Shown: positions 11,285-23,432 of the stretch, piece after piece | How positions within the stretch are numbered: the stretch's first letter is position 1 | How the letters are laid out: every line of letters begins with the position of its first letter | NCBI GenBank assembly: GCA_016191235.1 | Contig: JACPOZ010000040.1 | Location: 1-64,000 of the forward strand | Reading direction: 5' to 3' | Source of the DNA: Gammaproteobacteria bacterium | GTDB taxonomy: Bacteria; Pseudomonadota; Gammaproteobacteria; Ga0077554; Ga007554 | Length of the DNA: 64,000 nucleotides | Notes under the pieces: model-generated | What the model saw: only the letters and a program-made list of their open reading frames with translations | Databases searched by the model: none | What the model was told of the DNA's origin: nothing | Position numbers and translations under genes: made by a program

Positions 11285-11527
11285 TTAGCGAGCAGCCCGG
11301 ATGAAGTGATAGCGTAATCCGGGGGGGCATCGCATCCCAGATTGCGTGTTACTCCATCCGGGCTTACTGACGATCACAGCATTAATCGATCCTGCATATT
11401 GCCAAATCCATCGATCGCTGACGTCTACCGAGGCAAAATCGTGTATATGTTCCGCCACGTAACCACGACTTTCAATCCAGCGGGCAAGTGCTGGCGGTAA
11501 TCGGGCATTGATCAGAAAGCGAATCAC
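11285..11527 (-). pseudogene. truncated DUF5615-type PIN-like protein (toxin-like), C-terminus replaced by a REP-like element
   Basis: MIRFLINARLPPALARWIESRGYVAEHIHDF...AVIVSK then translation of the palindromic repeat. Confidence 0.7.
11294..11367. repeat. REP-like imperfect palindrome (AGCCCGGATGAAGTGATAGCGTAATCCGGG ... GATTGCGTGTTACTCCATCCGGGCT)
   Basis: inverted arms read directly; related motif at 27357 and 27663. Confidence 0.8.
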
Positions 11528-11748
11528 GCGGCACGGAACACGACGTGGTCACTTTGCCGTGCGGCGAATTCCAAAGCCGCAGTAATGTCTTCCGCTTGCA
11601 AGTAGGGATAGTCCTCTAGAATTTCTTCTCTACTCGCACCCGCCGCCAATAGATCAAGAATATCCTTGACCCGAATGCGCATCCCGCGAATACAGGGGCG
11701 CCCTCCACACTGCTCGGGATTGGCGGTGATTCGATGCAGCTCGCTCAT
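11524..11748 (-). CDS. DUF433 domain-containing protein (antitoxin-like)
   Basis: RITANPEQCGGRPCIRGMRIRVKDILDLLAAGASREEILEDYPYLQAEDI. Confidence 0.9.
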   Translation of the reverse strand: MSELHRITANPEQCGGRPCIRGMRIRVKDILDLLAAGASREEILEDYPYLQAEDITAALEFAARQSDHVVFRAA

Positions 11749-11876
11749 GACGATTCTCCGGCGATATTCTAAAAAAACATACCCAATTCTACCGAGGATA
11801 CGTCCACCCGTCTGTACTTCTTGAGTTTTCCCTTGGGACTCGAAGAGTTCATGGACGTATTTCCCGTGAGATCACC

Positions 11877-13364
11877 TCATCCGTTGGCGATAGCCTCTGC
11901 CCGTATCGCCAGTCCTTTTGCCACGCTGCCGAAGCTATCGCCATAGACGATGGGGACGCCGGGAAATTGCTCAGAGACAATCTTATTCATCAGCGGAATT
12001 TTCGACGTTCCACCAGTCATGAATATCTCGTCCGGCGGTGTTTGAGCCTGACTGCAGGCGGCCTGCATCAGGTGGATAATTTTTCCGATATAGTGATGTA
12101 TGGTGCGCTCCAATTCCGCCCGACTCACAGATATGTCTATCGGATTTTCAAAGTAATCGAGCGGCACGATCACATCATCCTTGTCCGATAGACCGACTTT
12201 CCCCAGCTCTGCACTGCGATTGACCCGCATGGATAAATGGCCTTCCCTGAGTTCGATGAGTCGCTGAATGGGCACTTGATCAACTGCATCGCGTAAACAG
12301 TCGTTAAGTTCCTTCGCCATGGCCCTGCCATAAAATCGGGTCTGAGCAGGGATATCGGTCACTGACAGCGCATCCATGATGCCCTGCTTGGGAACCGGCA
12401 AACCCGACTTTAAATACGTGCCGATACCCAATGCCGGACCGAAGAACGCCTTGGCAAACGACACATCCAGATCGGTGCCGCCCAGCCGCTCCCCGGAGGT
12501 GCTGAGAATGTCGGCTTCTCGATCCGCCTTCATTTTTCTGTCTGGCCCCAGATTCATCAGGGTGCAATCGGTGGTGCCGCCGCCCGCATCCAACACTAGC
12601 ACGGTCTTATTGGTGGTAAGTTGATGTTCGTAAGCCACTGCCGCTGCAATTGGCTCATACTCGAAAATAAAATCATTGATTCCGGCCTCAGCAGCCGCGC
12701 GTCGCATGATGTCCAGCGCGCCCGGCTCAAAGGCCCGCGCGCCGTGGTATTTGACAGGCCTGCCCAGCACAATAAGATCGGCTTCCGCTCCCAGCGCCCG
12801 TTCTGCACTCAACTTGAGGTGGCGCAAGAATACCGCTGTGATTGCCACAAATAATTCAATTTTGTCGGGATGAAGCTCCACGGCAAGAAAGTTTTTAGGC
12901 GATTTGATCAAATACCCAATGCTTGGGTCATCCATGTGCATACGCAACGCTTCAGTACCCAACAATACCTCAGATGTGCGAATTAGCGATGCGCTCAAGC
13001 TCTGTGGTTTACCTTCTTGCTCGGCGTGCAGCAATGCCTCTTTGCGTACAGCATTACGCGCCATCATTTGGATGCCAGCTTCGCCCAGTGCCTCCAGGCC
13101 AGTTGACTCAACCGAAATACCCGTTAGGTGTTCTTCAGTCTGTCGCCTTTGCCTGAGCGCTGCCTGCTCTTCTCGTAGCGATGCAGCAATGTTTTCAATC
13201 TCCCTATTGGATAGGGTAAGGTGCCGAATCGGTGAACGCGCCACCCACAATACCGAAGGAAGAAAAGCGCTGCCGGGTTCGAGCTGAACCAGACAGGGTT
13301 CGCCGTCATGTACAAACGATGCGGCACAATTGGAGGTGCCATAGTCGATAGCGATCGTTTTCAT
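11877..13364 (-). CDS. Hsp70 family protein (YegD-like)
   Basis: MKTIAIDYGTSNCAASFV, VLVLDAGGGTTDCTLMNL, MTGGTSKIPLMNKIV. Confidence 0.9.
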   Translation of the reverse strand: MKTIAIDYGTSNCAASFVHDGEPCLVQLEPGSAFLPSVLWVARSPIRHLTLSNREIENIAASLREEQAALRQRRQTEEHLTGISVESTGLEALGEAGIQMMARNAVRKEALLHAEQEGKPQSLSASLIRTSEVLLGTEALRMHMDDPSIGYLIKSPKNFLAVELHPDKIELFVAITAVFLRHLKLSAERALGAEADLIVLGRPVKYHGARAFEPGALDIMRRAAAEAGINDFIFEYEPIAAAVAYEHQLTTNKTVLVLDAGGGTTDCTLMNLGPDRKMKADREADILSTSGERLGGTDLDVSFAKAFFGPALGIGTYLKSGLPVPKQGIMDALSVTDIPAQTRFYGRAMAKELNDCLRDAVDQVPIQRLIELREGHLSMRVNRSAELGKVGLSDKDDVIVPLDYFENPIDISVSRAELERTIHHYIGKIIHLMQAACSQAQTPPDEIFMTGGTSKIPLMNKIVSEQFPGVPIVYGDSFGSVAKGLAIRAEAIANG

Positions 13365-13384
13365 ATTGGCAGAGATTACAAATT

Positions 13385-13623
13385 AACCTAAAAGCGGCAG
13401 TTGGACGGGGGGCAGAGTGTGCGGTTTTCGGGGTGCAGGGCAAGGCGCGACGACGCGGAATGGTTGTTCCATTCCATGGAGTTGCAACGCTGCCATGCGC
13501 ACTGAAAACCGTGCAATCCGCCCCGTAGCGGTCTTCACCAAACAGGTGAACCCGCAGGGCGCGATAACGTCTCACAAAACTATTGCTAGCCGTCCAGAGA
13601 AGCGGTCAACTGCCGTTTTTAGG
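13385..13623. repeat. complete MITE-like element with terminal inverted repeats CCTAAAAGCGGCAGTTG.. / ..CAACTGCCGTTTTTAGG
   Basis: TIRs read directly; left ~147 bp also present at 8765-8909. Confidence 0.85.
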
Positions 13624-13764
13624 ATTAAACGGGGGTGACGAGAATAATTCAATGGCGAACTGGCCCATCGCTTATTTCCAGGCTTCCAGGGCTGGCGCCT
13701 TGTACACCCTCAAAATCCGTCCAGACCTATGCCGCCAGCGGCCTCCATTTTAGCCTGTCCGACG

Positions 13765-13868
13765 TTTAACCCAGATTGTCCATTAACCCCAAAACCGTTC
13801 GCCCTGAGCCTGTCGAGCCACGAACGGCGGTGTAGCTCTATTTCGCCCAATGGACAATCTGGGTTAAA
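13765..13868. repeat. 104-bp MITE-like element with perfect 20-bp TIRs TTTAACCCAGATTGTCCATT/AATGGACAATCTGGGTTAAA
   Basis: exact inverted repeat; partial copies at 28915 and 61558. Confidence 0.9.
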
Positions 13869-13875
13869 TGGATTC

Positions 13876-15210
<1,335 letters not shown>

Positions 15211-16413
15211 TTACAAAGAAACAACCGTCCATTTGCCCTCGCGCCGCTCCAGTATGCGGTCACAGCCCATCTCGCGGATATCCCCGTCCGCGCCCGGCAA
15301 GGCATGGATAACCCGTTCTCCACGTTGACGAAGCTCATGCACCAGTGCTTGCAGGTTCTGATCGTCGGCATTGTCGTCAGGCGCCAGAATCGCACGCACC
15401 TGGTAAGGCGTGACAGCACTCAGGGAAATCAGGGTGTTGAGGTCGGCGCTAAATCCCGTGGCCGGACGGGCACGTCCGAAGACCTTGCCTATATCGTCAT
15501 AACGTCCGCCGCGCGCGATCTCCTGGCCATGGCCCGGTACAAACGCGGCATATACCAAGCCTGTCTGATAGTGATAACCGCGCAGTTCGGCAAGATCAAA
15601 ATGCAGCGGGGTGGAGGGCATACGGCGGCGCGCCAGGGCGGCGATCTGCCGCAGGTTGTCCAGCGCGGCCAGCACCGGGTCACCGGCGGAGCTGAGCACA
15701 GCGCTCGCCTCAGCCAGCACCTCCTCACCACCATTCAGGTCCGCCAGGCAGGTCAGTCTCCGGCGCTGCTCCGGGCTCATCGCAAGCTGCGCCAGCAATT
15801 CCTCTATTTCGGGCTTGGCCTTGCGTTGCAAGGCGTTAAATAGGGCCATTTCCTGCTCGCGCTCAAGTCCGGCATCATGCGTCAGGGCGCGGAAGATGCC
15901 GACGTGGCCAAGATCGATATGCGCCTGCTTGATGCCAGTGGCAGAAAGCATCTCCACCATCAGGTGCAGCACCTCGACATCGCTCTCGATGCCGGCGTGA
16001 CCATAGAGTTCGGCACCGATTTGCAGCGGGCTGCGGCTGCGGGTAAAGCCGGACGGATAGGTGCGCAGTACCGTGTCGATGTAACACAGGCGGGTGGGTG
16101 CTTCGCGCTTGAGGCGATGGGCATCAATGCGCGCCACCTGCGGCGTCATATCAGCGCGCACACCCATCAGGCGGCCCGTCAACTGGTCGATCAGCTTGAA
16201 GGTCTGCACATCGAGATCATCGCCAGTGCCGATCAGCAGCGATTCGAGATACTCGATCAGCGGCGGGATAACCAGCTCGTAACCCCAGCCATGGAACAAA
16301 TCGAGCAAATCCCGGCGCAATCTTTCAAGGTGCTCGGCCTGCTGCGGCAGAACTTCCTCTATGCCCTCGGGCAACAGCCAGCGGTCTTTCTCTGAAAAGG
16401 AACGATCAATCAT
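15211..16413 (-). CDS. hisZ: ATP phosphoribosyltransferase regulatory subunit
   Basis: HisRS-like without a full catalytic set; LLPEGIEEVLPQQAEHLERLRRDLLDLF; hfl-purA context. Confidence 0.93.
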   Translation of the reverse strand: MIDRSFSEKDRWLLPEGIEEVLPQQAEHLERLRRDLLDLFHGWGYELVIPPLIEYLESLLIGTGDDLDVQTFKLIDQLTGRLMGVRADMTPQVARIDAHRLKREAPTRLCYIDTVLRTYPSGFTRSRSPLQIGAELYGHAGIESDVEVLHLMVEMLSATGIKQAHIDLGHVGIFRALTHDAGLEREQEMALFNALQRKAKPEIEELLAQLAMSPEQRRRLTCLADLNGGEEVLAEASAVLSSAGDPVLAALDNLRQIAALARRRMPSTPLHFDLAELRGYHYQTGLVYAAFVPGHGQEIARGGRYDDIGKVFGRARPATGFSADLNTLISLSAVTPYQVRAILAPDDNADDQNLQALVHELRQRGERVIHALPGADGDIREMGCDRILERREGKWTVVSL

Positions 16414-16517
16414 CGGGAGTCAAATCTGGCCAAAAATACAGACAGCGGAATGGATGGGCATGGTATTTTCAAGAAGGAGCACAGGAGACGCAATGCATAA
16501 GGATACCAAAAATCCAG

Positions 16518-16703
16518 TTAGCGAACCAGACTCAGCACGATAACACCCAGAACCATGCTGACCAATCCCGCGATACGCAAGGAACTGTCATCCATCTGCG
16601 TGATGAGCAGCATGGTCCGGCGCATCCCCTGGGGATTGAGAAACGGCATGATGCCTTCGAGCACCAGCACCAACGCAACCGCTGCCAGGAAATCCTGCCA
16701 CAC
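16518..16703 (-). CDS. DUF2065 domain-containing protein (YjeT-like)
   Basis: 61-aa two-TM protein, ALVLVLEGIMPFLNPQGMRRTM; conserved hfl position. Confidence 0.9.
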   Translation of the reverse strand: MWQDFLAAVALVLVLEGIMPFLNPQGMRRTMLLITQMDDSSLRIAGLVSMVLGVIVLSLVR

Positions 16704-16829
16704 ATTACCTCCTCATTGCCAGCTTTGCGGTGGTCGCGGGGATTCACCCTCCCCGACCGAAACCACACAAAAGGGGTGGTAGCGGTTTTCATTCGCCACG
16801 CACCCCTTGCTTGTTATCCTATACAGATA

Positions 16830-17702
16830 TTACTTGGGATTCGAGTTTTTAAAATACTTGAAGAACTCCGAGCCTGGATCAAGGACGACCATATCGTTCG
16901 AGTCTTTGAACGTCGCTTTATAGGCATTAATGCTGCGGTAGAAAGCGTAGAACTCCGGGTTCTTCTTGAATGCCTGGGCGTAAATGTCGGACGCCTGGGC
17001 GTCGCCCTCACCACGTGTACGCTCCGCCTCGCGATAGGCTTCGGCAACGATCACGGCGCGCTGGCGATCCGCATCGGCGCGGATGCGCTCGGCCGCCTCA
17101 GCACCCCGTGAACGCAGGTCTTTGGCTACCCGCGAACGTTCTGCCACCATGCGCTGAAACACCGAACTGCTGACCTCCTCCGGCAAGTCAATGCGTTTGA
17201 TCCGCACGTCGACAACACTGATGCCGAACTCCTTGGCCTGCTTGTTGGAATTGGCGGTCAGAATCGCCATGATCTGCTCACGCTCACCCGATATCACTTC
17301 CTGGATGGTGCGCTTGCCGAATTCATCACGCAGGCCATTCTTGATAAGCTGGGCCAGGCGCACGTTGGCACGCTCCTCATCACCACCCATGGTGGTGTAG
17401 TAGCGAGCCACATCGCTGATCTTCCATTTGACGAAAGAATCAACGATCACATTCTTCTTTTCCGCCGTCAGATAGCGTTCCGGCGCCGCTTCCAGGGTAA
17501 GTATGCGTGCATCAAACTTGCGGACATTATTGATGAAGGGGAACTTAAAATGAAGCCCCGGAGCAAAGTCGGAATCCACCACCTCGCCAAGCCGAAACAG
17601 TACGGCGCGTTGCTGTTCACCCACAGTAAACACCGACATCGAGCCTATTATCAGCACAGCGCCGATCAGGCCAATCAAGCCAAATATTTTTTTCTGGTCC
17701 AT
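16830..17702 (-). CDS. hflC: protease modulator HflC
   Basis: SPFH/band-7 protein, VGEQQRAVLFRLGEVVDSDFAPGLHFKFPFINNVRKFD; adjacent to hflK. Confidence 0.96.
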   Translation of the reverse strand: MDQKKIFGLIGLIGAVLIIGSMSVFTVGEQQRAVLFRLGEVVDSDFAPGLHFKFPFINNVRKFDARILTLEAAPERYLTAEKKNVIVDSFVKWKISDVARYYTTMGGDEERANVRLAQLIKNGLRDEFGKRTIQEVISGEREQIMAILTANSNKQAKEFGISVVDVRIKRIDLPEEVSSSVFQRMVAERSRVAKDLRSRGAEAAERIRADADRQRAVIVAEAYREAERTRGEGDAQASDIYAQAFKKNPEFYAFYRSINAYKATFKDSNDMVVLDPGSEFFKYFKNSNPK

Positions 17703-18940
17703 TAACGTTGCTCCCGTGCACGCACATTGTCACGCGCGCGACTGACATCCGAAGGGATCACCGACGAGCCGTCCAGTATCTGCGCCGGCTCAATGGCCGA
17801 ACTAGCGGCGGCAGCACCACCACCAGCCTGCCCTTGCCGCTGGGTGATGCGATCCAACGGCAGATACAGAAGATTGTTGCCGCCTTTCACGTCCACCATC
17901 ACCTTGCTGCTCTTCGACAGCACAGATTCCATGGCCTCGATATAGAGACGGTCACGCATCACCTTGGGTGCCTTTTGATACTCCGTCAACACCTGCTCAA
18001 AACGGCTGGCCTCACCTTTGGCCTGTGCCACCACCTGGGCTTTATAACCATTCGCCTCTTCTATCTGGCGAGCCGCGCCACCGCGCGCCTTGGGGATCAC
18101 ATCGTTGGCATAGGCCTCGGCCTCGTTGATCAGGCGCTGCTCATCTTCACGCGATTTAACCGCGTCCAGGAAGGCGCTCTGCACCTCCTCCGGGGGCTGG
18201 GCATCCTGCATGTTGAGACTGCTGACCTGCAAACCGGCGCCATAGCGATCCAGCGTTTTCTGAATCAGCTCGATAGCGCGGGCGCCAATCTCGCTACGCC
18301 CCTCTTTGAGCACGAAATCCATGTTGTTCTTGCCCACGACATCACGCACCGCACTTTCCGTTGCCTGGCGCAGGGCCGCATCGGGGTCACGGGTATTAAA
18401 CAGATAATCGCGCGCATCCTTGACCTTGTATTGCACGGCAAATTTGACGTTGATGATGTTTTCATCCTTGGTCAACATCAATGCCTCGTTGGATACCGAG
18501 CCGGCCTGGGCACCCCCACCGCCGCCACCGGAGCGGTAGCCGATTTCCACAGTACGGATCTGCTCGACATTGACAACCTGCACCGCCTCGATGGGCGCCG
18601 GGATATGCCAATGCGGACCGGGTAACGTGGTGTCGACATATTGGCCAAAGCGCGTCACAACACCGCGCGTTCCTTCATCAACGATGTAAATACCCGTAGC
18701 CACCCATACGACTACCGCAACACCTGCAATTGTGCCAACAATCTTGGCGGGCGCAGTGCCCGGCCCTTTGGGGCCTTCGGATCTGCCGCCACCCTTGCCG
18801 CCAAACAAGCCGCCAAGTTTTTGCTGGATCTTGCGAATCATCTCGTCAAGATCAGGTGGGGACTGTTTATTGCCACGATTGCCACCGCGGTTACCCCAAG
18901 GGTCGTTATCGCGGGAGCCACCCGGTTCATTCCAGGCCAT
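17702..18940 (-). CDS. hflK: FtsH protease activity modulator HflK
   Basis: MAWNEPGGSRDNDPWGNRGGNRG.. SPFH domain. Confidence 0.96.
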   Translation of the reverse strand: MAWNEPGGSRDNDPWGNRGGNRGNKQSPPDLDEMIRKIQQKLGGLFGGKGGGRSEGPKGPGTAPAKIVGTIAGVAVVVWVATGIYIVDEGTRGVVTRFGQYVDTTLPGPHWHIPAPIEAVQVVNVEQIRTVEIGYRSGGGGGGAQAGSVSNEALMLTKDENIINVKFAVQYKVKDARDYLFNTRDPDAALRQATESAVRDVVGKNNMDFVLKEGRSEIGARAIELIQKTLDRYGAGLQVSSLNMQDAQPPEEVQSAFLDAVKSREDEQRLINEAEAYANDVIPKARGGAARQIEEANGYKAQVVAQAKGEASRFEQVLTEYQKAPKVMRDRLYIEAMESVLSKSSKVMVDVKGGNNLLYLPLDRITQRQGQAGGGAAAASSAIEPAQILDGSSVIPSDVSRARDNVRAREQR

Positions 18941-19002
18941 CAGATAGATACTCCATAATATTTTTATTAAAGGTACATCTTACAGTTACAAGAACCTGCG
19001 AT

Positions 19003-20175
19003 TTATGCGCATTCCGAACATTCTGTGTCAGCGTCTTCCGCGCGCTCTTGCTTTCGACCGTCATCCCATGAATAGCTCGACAATACCTGCCGCAACAAGT
19101 CCAGCCCCACACCGGTTGCGGCGGATAACCAGACCCGCTGCACCCGGCCCTCGGCATCATAATCGACATGCGGGGCGCAATCCTCAAGCATATCAATCTT
19201 ATTGTAGACCTCAATGCGCGGGATGGTGTCAGCCCCGATCTCCTTGAGCACCTCGTTCACCTGTTCGATGCATTCATGACGCTTGTCATTGTGCGCGTCG
19301 ACAACATGCAATAACAGGGCCGCCTCGCTGGTCTCTTCCAGGGTAGAACGGAACGCCGCCACCAGATTATGGGGCAGATGGCGGATAAATCCTACCGTGT
19401 CGGCCAAAATGACAGGGTCGGCGCCAGGCAATTTGACGCGCCGCAAGGTAGGATCCAGCGTGGCGAACAGCTGATCCGCCGCATAAACCGTGGAGCCCGT
19501 CAAGCGGTTGAACAGCGTCGATTTGCCGGCGTTGGTATAACCCACCAGGGATACCGTCTTGATAGCCGCCTTGCGCCTGGCCTTTCTGCGTCCGTCGCGC
19601 TGGCCGCCCACCTTTTCGAGGCGTTTATTGAGTTGTTTGATCCTTTCCGCAACAAGCCGCCGGTCGGTTTCGAGTTGCGTCTCACCTGGGCCACGCAGGC
19701 CAATACCGCCCTTCTGCCGCTCCAAGTGCGTCCAGCCGCGCACCAGCCGTGTGGACAAGTGGCGCAACTGCGCCAGCTCGACCTGCAACTTCCCCTCAAA
19801 CGAATGGGCGCGTTGCGCGAAAATATCCAGGATCAGGCCAACGCGATCCAGCACCCGGCATTGCAGCAAACGCTCCAGATTACGCTCCTGGCCTGGCGAA
19901 ATGGCGTGATTGATGAGCACCACGTCGGCCTTCATGCTTTCGACGCAGGCGCGAATTTCTTCAGCCTTGCCGCTACCCACAAAGTACTTTGGGTCGGGGG
20001 ACTGACGGCTACCGCTAATAACGGCAACGGGTTCAACCCCAGCAGAACACGCAAGCTCACGAAACTCATCGAGCTCTTCACGGATTCCCGCCGCGCGGAA
20101 ATCCACATTGACGAGGATCGCGCGTTCCGCCTTCCGGGAGCGTTCGGACAAACTCACTCCGGCGAACAACTCCAT
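19003..20175 (-). CDS. hflX: ribosome rescue GTPase HflX
   Basis: GGIGLRGPGETQLETDRR and VSLVGYTNAGKSTLFNRLT. Confidence 0.97.
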   Translation of the reverse strand: MELFAGVSLSERSRKAERAILVNVDFRAAGIREELDEFRELACSAGVEPVAVISGSRQSPDPKYFVGSGKAEEIRACVESMKADVVLINHAISPGQERNLERLLQCRVLDRVGLILDIFAQRAHSFEGKLQVELAQLRHLSTRLVRGWTHLERQKGGIGLRGPGETQLETDRRLVAERIKQLNKRLEKVGGQRDGRRKARRKAAIKTVSLVGYTNAGKSTLFNRLTGSTVYAADQLFATLDPTLRRVKLPGADPVILADTVGFIRHLPHNLVAAFRSTLEETSEAALLLHVVDAHNDKRHECIEQVNEVLKEIGADTIPRIEVYNKIDMLEDCAPHVDYDAEGRVQRVWLSAATGVGLDLLRQVLSSYSWDDGRKQERAEDADTECSECA

Positions 20176-20193
20176 CCAACCGGGCGCAGACTG

Positions 20194-20445
20194 TTACTCA
20201 TCATCACTCTCGGCCGCCGCCTCGCCCGCACCCGCATATTTGACATTGCGGGCCGGTACAACAGTGGAAATGGCGTGCTTATAGACCATCTGACTGACCG
20301 TGTTTTTCAGCAACACAGCGAACTGGTCAAACGATTCGATCTGCCCTTGCAATTTGATTCCGTTTACCAGGTAGATGGAAACGGGCACCCGCTCTTTGCG
20401 TAATGCATTCAGGAAAGGGTCTTGTATACCTTGCCCTTTAGTCAT
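20194..20445 (-). CDS. hfq: RNA chaperone Hfq
   Basis: [61 protein letters not shown]; start set inside ORF 20194-20529. Confidence 0.98.
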   Translation of the reverse strand: MTKGQGIQDPFLNALRKERVPVSIYLVNGIKLQGQIESFDQFAVLLKNTVSQMVYKHAISTVVPARNVKYAGAGEAAAESDDE

Positions 20446-20525
20446 GTGGTGTCTCCTTTTTTTGTTGTGTAGTCCAAATGGTTTTTCAACCCGTGCATTC
20501 AGGCGCAGTATAACATAGCCCGCCA

Positions 20526-21485
20526 TCAACGCTTTATGATCAAGGCGCCAGCAAGATATTGCAACACTTCATCAAAAATATTTTGCCCGCCGTCAAACCA
20601 TACCGCATCCGGCGTACTACGCAGCCAGGTCATCTGCCGTTTGGCGAACTGACGCGTGGCTATGATGGCACGCTCGACCATTTCCGAGTATGCCATACCC
20701 CCATCAAGATAGCTCCACACCTGCCGGTAACCTACGGCACGCACCGAGGGAAGATCCACATGCAGATCACCGCGACTGCGTAATTTTACGACTTCGTCCA
20801 CGAATCCAGCCTCCAACATAGCATGAAACCGTGCCCCAATGCGCCGATGCAGCACGGCGCGGTCGGCTGGAGACAGAATCAGCTTGAAGATACGATAAGG
20901 CAGTTGCACGGCGGCATGTTGCTTATATAAGTCGCTCATCGGCACCCCACCCAACTCATATACCTCCAAGGCGCGTTGAATGCGCTGGGGATCGTTGGGG
21001 TGTATCCGTTGCGCAGCAGCGGGATCCACCTGCGCCAGCCGGGCATGGAGCGCAGCCCATCCCACAACACCTGCCTCGGCCTCCAAGCGCGCGCGTACCG
21101 TGCTGTCTGCGGATGGCATATCCGACAACCCTTGTTGTAGAGCGCGGAAATACAGCATTGTTCCACCCACCAACAGGGGAATCCGGCCCGCCTGGATAAT
21201 CTGCGCCATCTCCCGCAAGGCATCATCACGAAATTGCGCTGCCGAATAAGCCTCGGAAGGGTCACGGATATCAATCAGGCGGTGCGGAGCAGTCGCCAGC
21301 ACATCTGGCCCAGGCTTGGCGGTACCGATATCCATGCCGCGATAGACCAGCGTCGAATCGACGCTGATGATATCGCACGGCAGATGGCGGACCAGCTCCA
21401 GGGCAAGATCAGTCTTGCCGGCGGCGGTCGGCCCCATGAGGAAAATGGCGGGGGGGAGTGCATCCTTGAGCATGGATTGGGGCAC
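20526..21485 (-). CDS. miaA: tRNA dimethylallyltransferase
   Basis: [44 protein letters not shown]. Confidence 0.97.
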   Translation of the reverse strand: MPQSMLKDALPPAIFLMGPTAAGKTDLALELVRHLPCDIISVDSTLVYRGMDIGTAKPGPDVLATAPHRLIDIRDPSEAYSAAQFRDDALREMAQIIQAGRIPLLVGGTMLYFRALQQGLSDMPSADSTVRARLEAEAGVVGWAALHARLAQVDPAAAQRIHPNDPQRIQRALEVYELGGVPMSDLYKQHAAVQLPYRIFKLILSPADRAVLHRRIGARFHAMLEAGFVDEVVKLRSRGDLHVDLPSVRAVGYRQVWSYLDGGMAYSEMVERAIIATRQFAKRQMTWLRSTPDAVWFDGGQNIFDEVLQYLAGALIIKR

Positions 21486-21538
21486 AGCGGACAGGGGGTA
21501 CTGTTGGGGATAGAATGGATCCGCAAAAAAACAGCGGA

Positions 21539-22174
21539 TCAGTCTTCGATCATGCGATAACGCATGGCAAGATGCGTCAGCTCGACATCGCCCTGCACGC
21601 CCAGCTTCTCGAACAGGCGATACCGATAGGTGTTGACCGTTTTGGGGCTAAGGCAAAGTTTGTCAGAGATATCAGGCACTTTAATCCCCTTCGCCACCAT
21701 CAGCATCACCTGCATCTCGCGTGACGACAGTTTGTCAAAAGGCGATTCGGCCCCGCCCGGCAACAAGCTCAGCGCCAGATTCTGAGCAACACCAGGGGCG
21801 ATGTAGCGGCCTCCTTTGTATACCGTCTCGATGGCGCGCACGATTTCGTCGATGCCGCAGTCTTTGGTCAGATAACCGGCAGCACCGGCCTGCATAAAGT
21901 GGCTAGGAAAAGGTTCATTGCCATGGACTGTGACAGCAATGATCTTTATGGTGGGGTCTATCAGCAGCAACTTGCGCGTCGCCTCAAGCCCGCCGTTGCC
22001 AGGCATGTTCACATCCATGAGTACGACATCGGGCTTGCCTTGCCTGACCAGGAGGATTGCCTCCTCGCCGCTGCCGGCCTCGGCAATCACGTCAATGCCC
22101 GGAATATCCGCGAGCATGCGCTTTATACCACTGCGCACCAGCGCATGGTCATCAACCAAGATTACCTGAATCAT
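21539..22174 (-). CDS. NarL/FixJ-family response regulator (UvrY/GacA-like)
   Basis: [21 protein letters not shown] receiver and Lux[29 protein letters not shown]. Confidence 0.9.
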   Translation of the reverse strand: MIQVILVDDHALVRSGIKRMLADIPGIDVIAEAGSGEEAILLVRQGKPDVVLMDVNMPGNGGLEATRKLLLIDPTIKIIAVTVHGNEPFPSHFMQAGAAGYLTKDCGIDEIVRAIETVYKGGRYIAPGVAQNLALSLLPGGAESPFDKLSSREMQVMLMVAKGIKVPDISDKLCLSPKTVNTYRYRLFEKLGVQGDVELTHLAMRYRMIED

Positions 22175-22191
22175 GCTCGACCCCGAGTAAC

Positions 22192-22282
22192 TGGCGGAGA
22201 GGGTGGGATTCGAACCCACGTGGGGTTCGCACCCCCATCCGATTTCGAGTCGGCGCCGTTATGACCGCTTCGGTACCTCTCC
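22192..22282 (-). tRNA. tRNA-Ser (anticodon CGA)
   Basis: reverse complement GGAGAGGTACCGAAGCGGTCATAACGGCGCCGACTCGAAATCGGATGGGGG...GGTTCGAATCCCACCCTCTCCGCCA; long variable arm, CCA encoded. Confidence 0.93.
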
Positions 22283-22374
22283 AAAGAGAGCGCTAGAATA
22301 CGCTTTTTCTTGCCTCAGAACAACCACTACTCTGCTGGGGAATATCGAGCCGTGATATCGGGTATATTAATAAA

Positions 22375-22962
22375 ATGGTAAAGATCATCCTGTTTAATAA
22401 ACCCTACGATGTCCTGACGCAGTTCACCAGCCAGGAAGGCCGCAAGACGCTGGCCGATTATATCGACGTGCAGGGGGTCTATCCCGCCGGGCGGCTGGAC
22501 CGTGACAGCGAGGGCCTGTTGATCCTGACAAATGACGGCAAGCTGCAACACCGCATCTCAGACCCGCGCCATAAAATGGAAAAGACCTATTGGGCGCAGG
22601 TGGAAGGCGTTCCTGACGCCGGCGCGCTGGCTGCCTTGGAGCGGGGCGTGCTGCTCAATGATGGCATGACTGCACCTGCCAGGGCGCGGCTGATGGATGA
22701 GCCCGAAATCTGGCCGCGCACTCCAGCCATTCGCTACCGGGCAGCCATTCCTACTGCATGGCTCGAACTGAAAATCAGCGAAGGGCGCAACCGCCAGGTG
22801 CGGCGCATGACCGCCGCCGTGGGCCATCCGACGCTACGGCTGATCCGTTATGCCATCGGCGAATGGGCCATAGAAGGGCTTGCGCCCGGCTCATGGAAAG
22901 AGGTTCAATGGCCGTTAATGAGAAAGGTGAAAAAGCCACATATGGAAAGAGTTCATACATGA
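22375..22962 (+). CDS. rluE: 23S rRNA pseudouridine synthase (RluE-like)
   Basis: [34 protein letters not shown], short protein without S4 domain. Confidence 0.88.
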   Translation: MVKIILFNKPYDVLTQFTSQEGRKTLADYIDVQGVYPAGRLDRDSEGLLILTNDGKLQHRISDPRHKMEKTYWAQVEGVPDAGALAALERGVLLNDGMTAPARARLMDEPEIWPRTPAIRYRAAIPTAWLELKISEGRNRQVRRMTAAVGHPTLRLIRYAIGEWAIEGLAPGSWKEVQWPLMRKVKKPHMERVHT

Positions 22963-23432
22963 CCTGGAAACCCCACGTAACCGTTGCCGCCGTGATCGAA
23001 CGCGAGGGGCACTTTCTTATGGTTGAGGAAAAAAGCGACGGCAGGATTGTTTACAACCAGCCCGCAGGGCACCTGGATGAGGGTGAAGGCCTGATCGCGG
23101 CCGCTGTCCGCGAGACCCTGGAAGAAACCGCCTGGCATTTCCGGCCCGCCGCGCTGGTCGGCTTCTACCGCTGGCAACACCCAGGCAGCGGCGCCACTTA
23201 CCTGCGTGCGTGTTTTAGTGGTTCCTGCCACAACCATGAACCGTCCCGTGCCCTTGATACCGGCATCCTGCGCGCGGTATGGATGACACGCGCCGAACTG
23301 TGCGAAAACACTGCGCGCCTGCGCAGCCCAATGGTGATGCGCTGCATCGATGATTATCTGGCCGGTAAACGCTACCCGCTGGAAATCATCGGCGACCTCC
23401 ACTTCGATGAACCCAACGCCAGCGCCGCCTGA
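22959..23432 (+). CDS. nudJ: NUDIX hydrolase (NudJ-like phosphatase)
   Basis: [25 protein letters not shown]; Nudix box [18 protein letters not shown]. Confidence 0.88.
   Translation: MTWKPHVTVAAVIEREGHFLMVEEKSDGRIVYNQPAGHLDEGEGLIAAAVRETLEETAWHFRPAALVGFYRWQHPGSGATYLRACFSGSCHNHEPSRALDTGILRAVWMTRAELCENTARLRSPMVMRCIDDYLAGKRYPLEIIGDLHFDEPNASAA

Noticed and set aside
19369-20403. 344-aa plus-strand ORF opposite hflX
   Set aside because: Antisense shadow ORF; hflX signatures are unambiguous on the minus strand.
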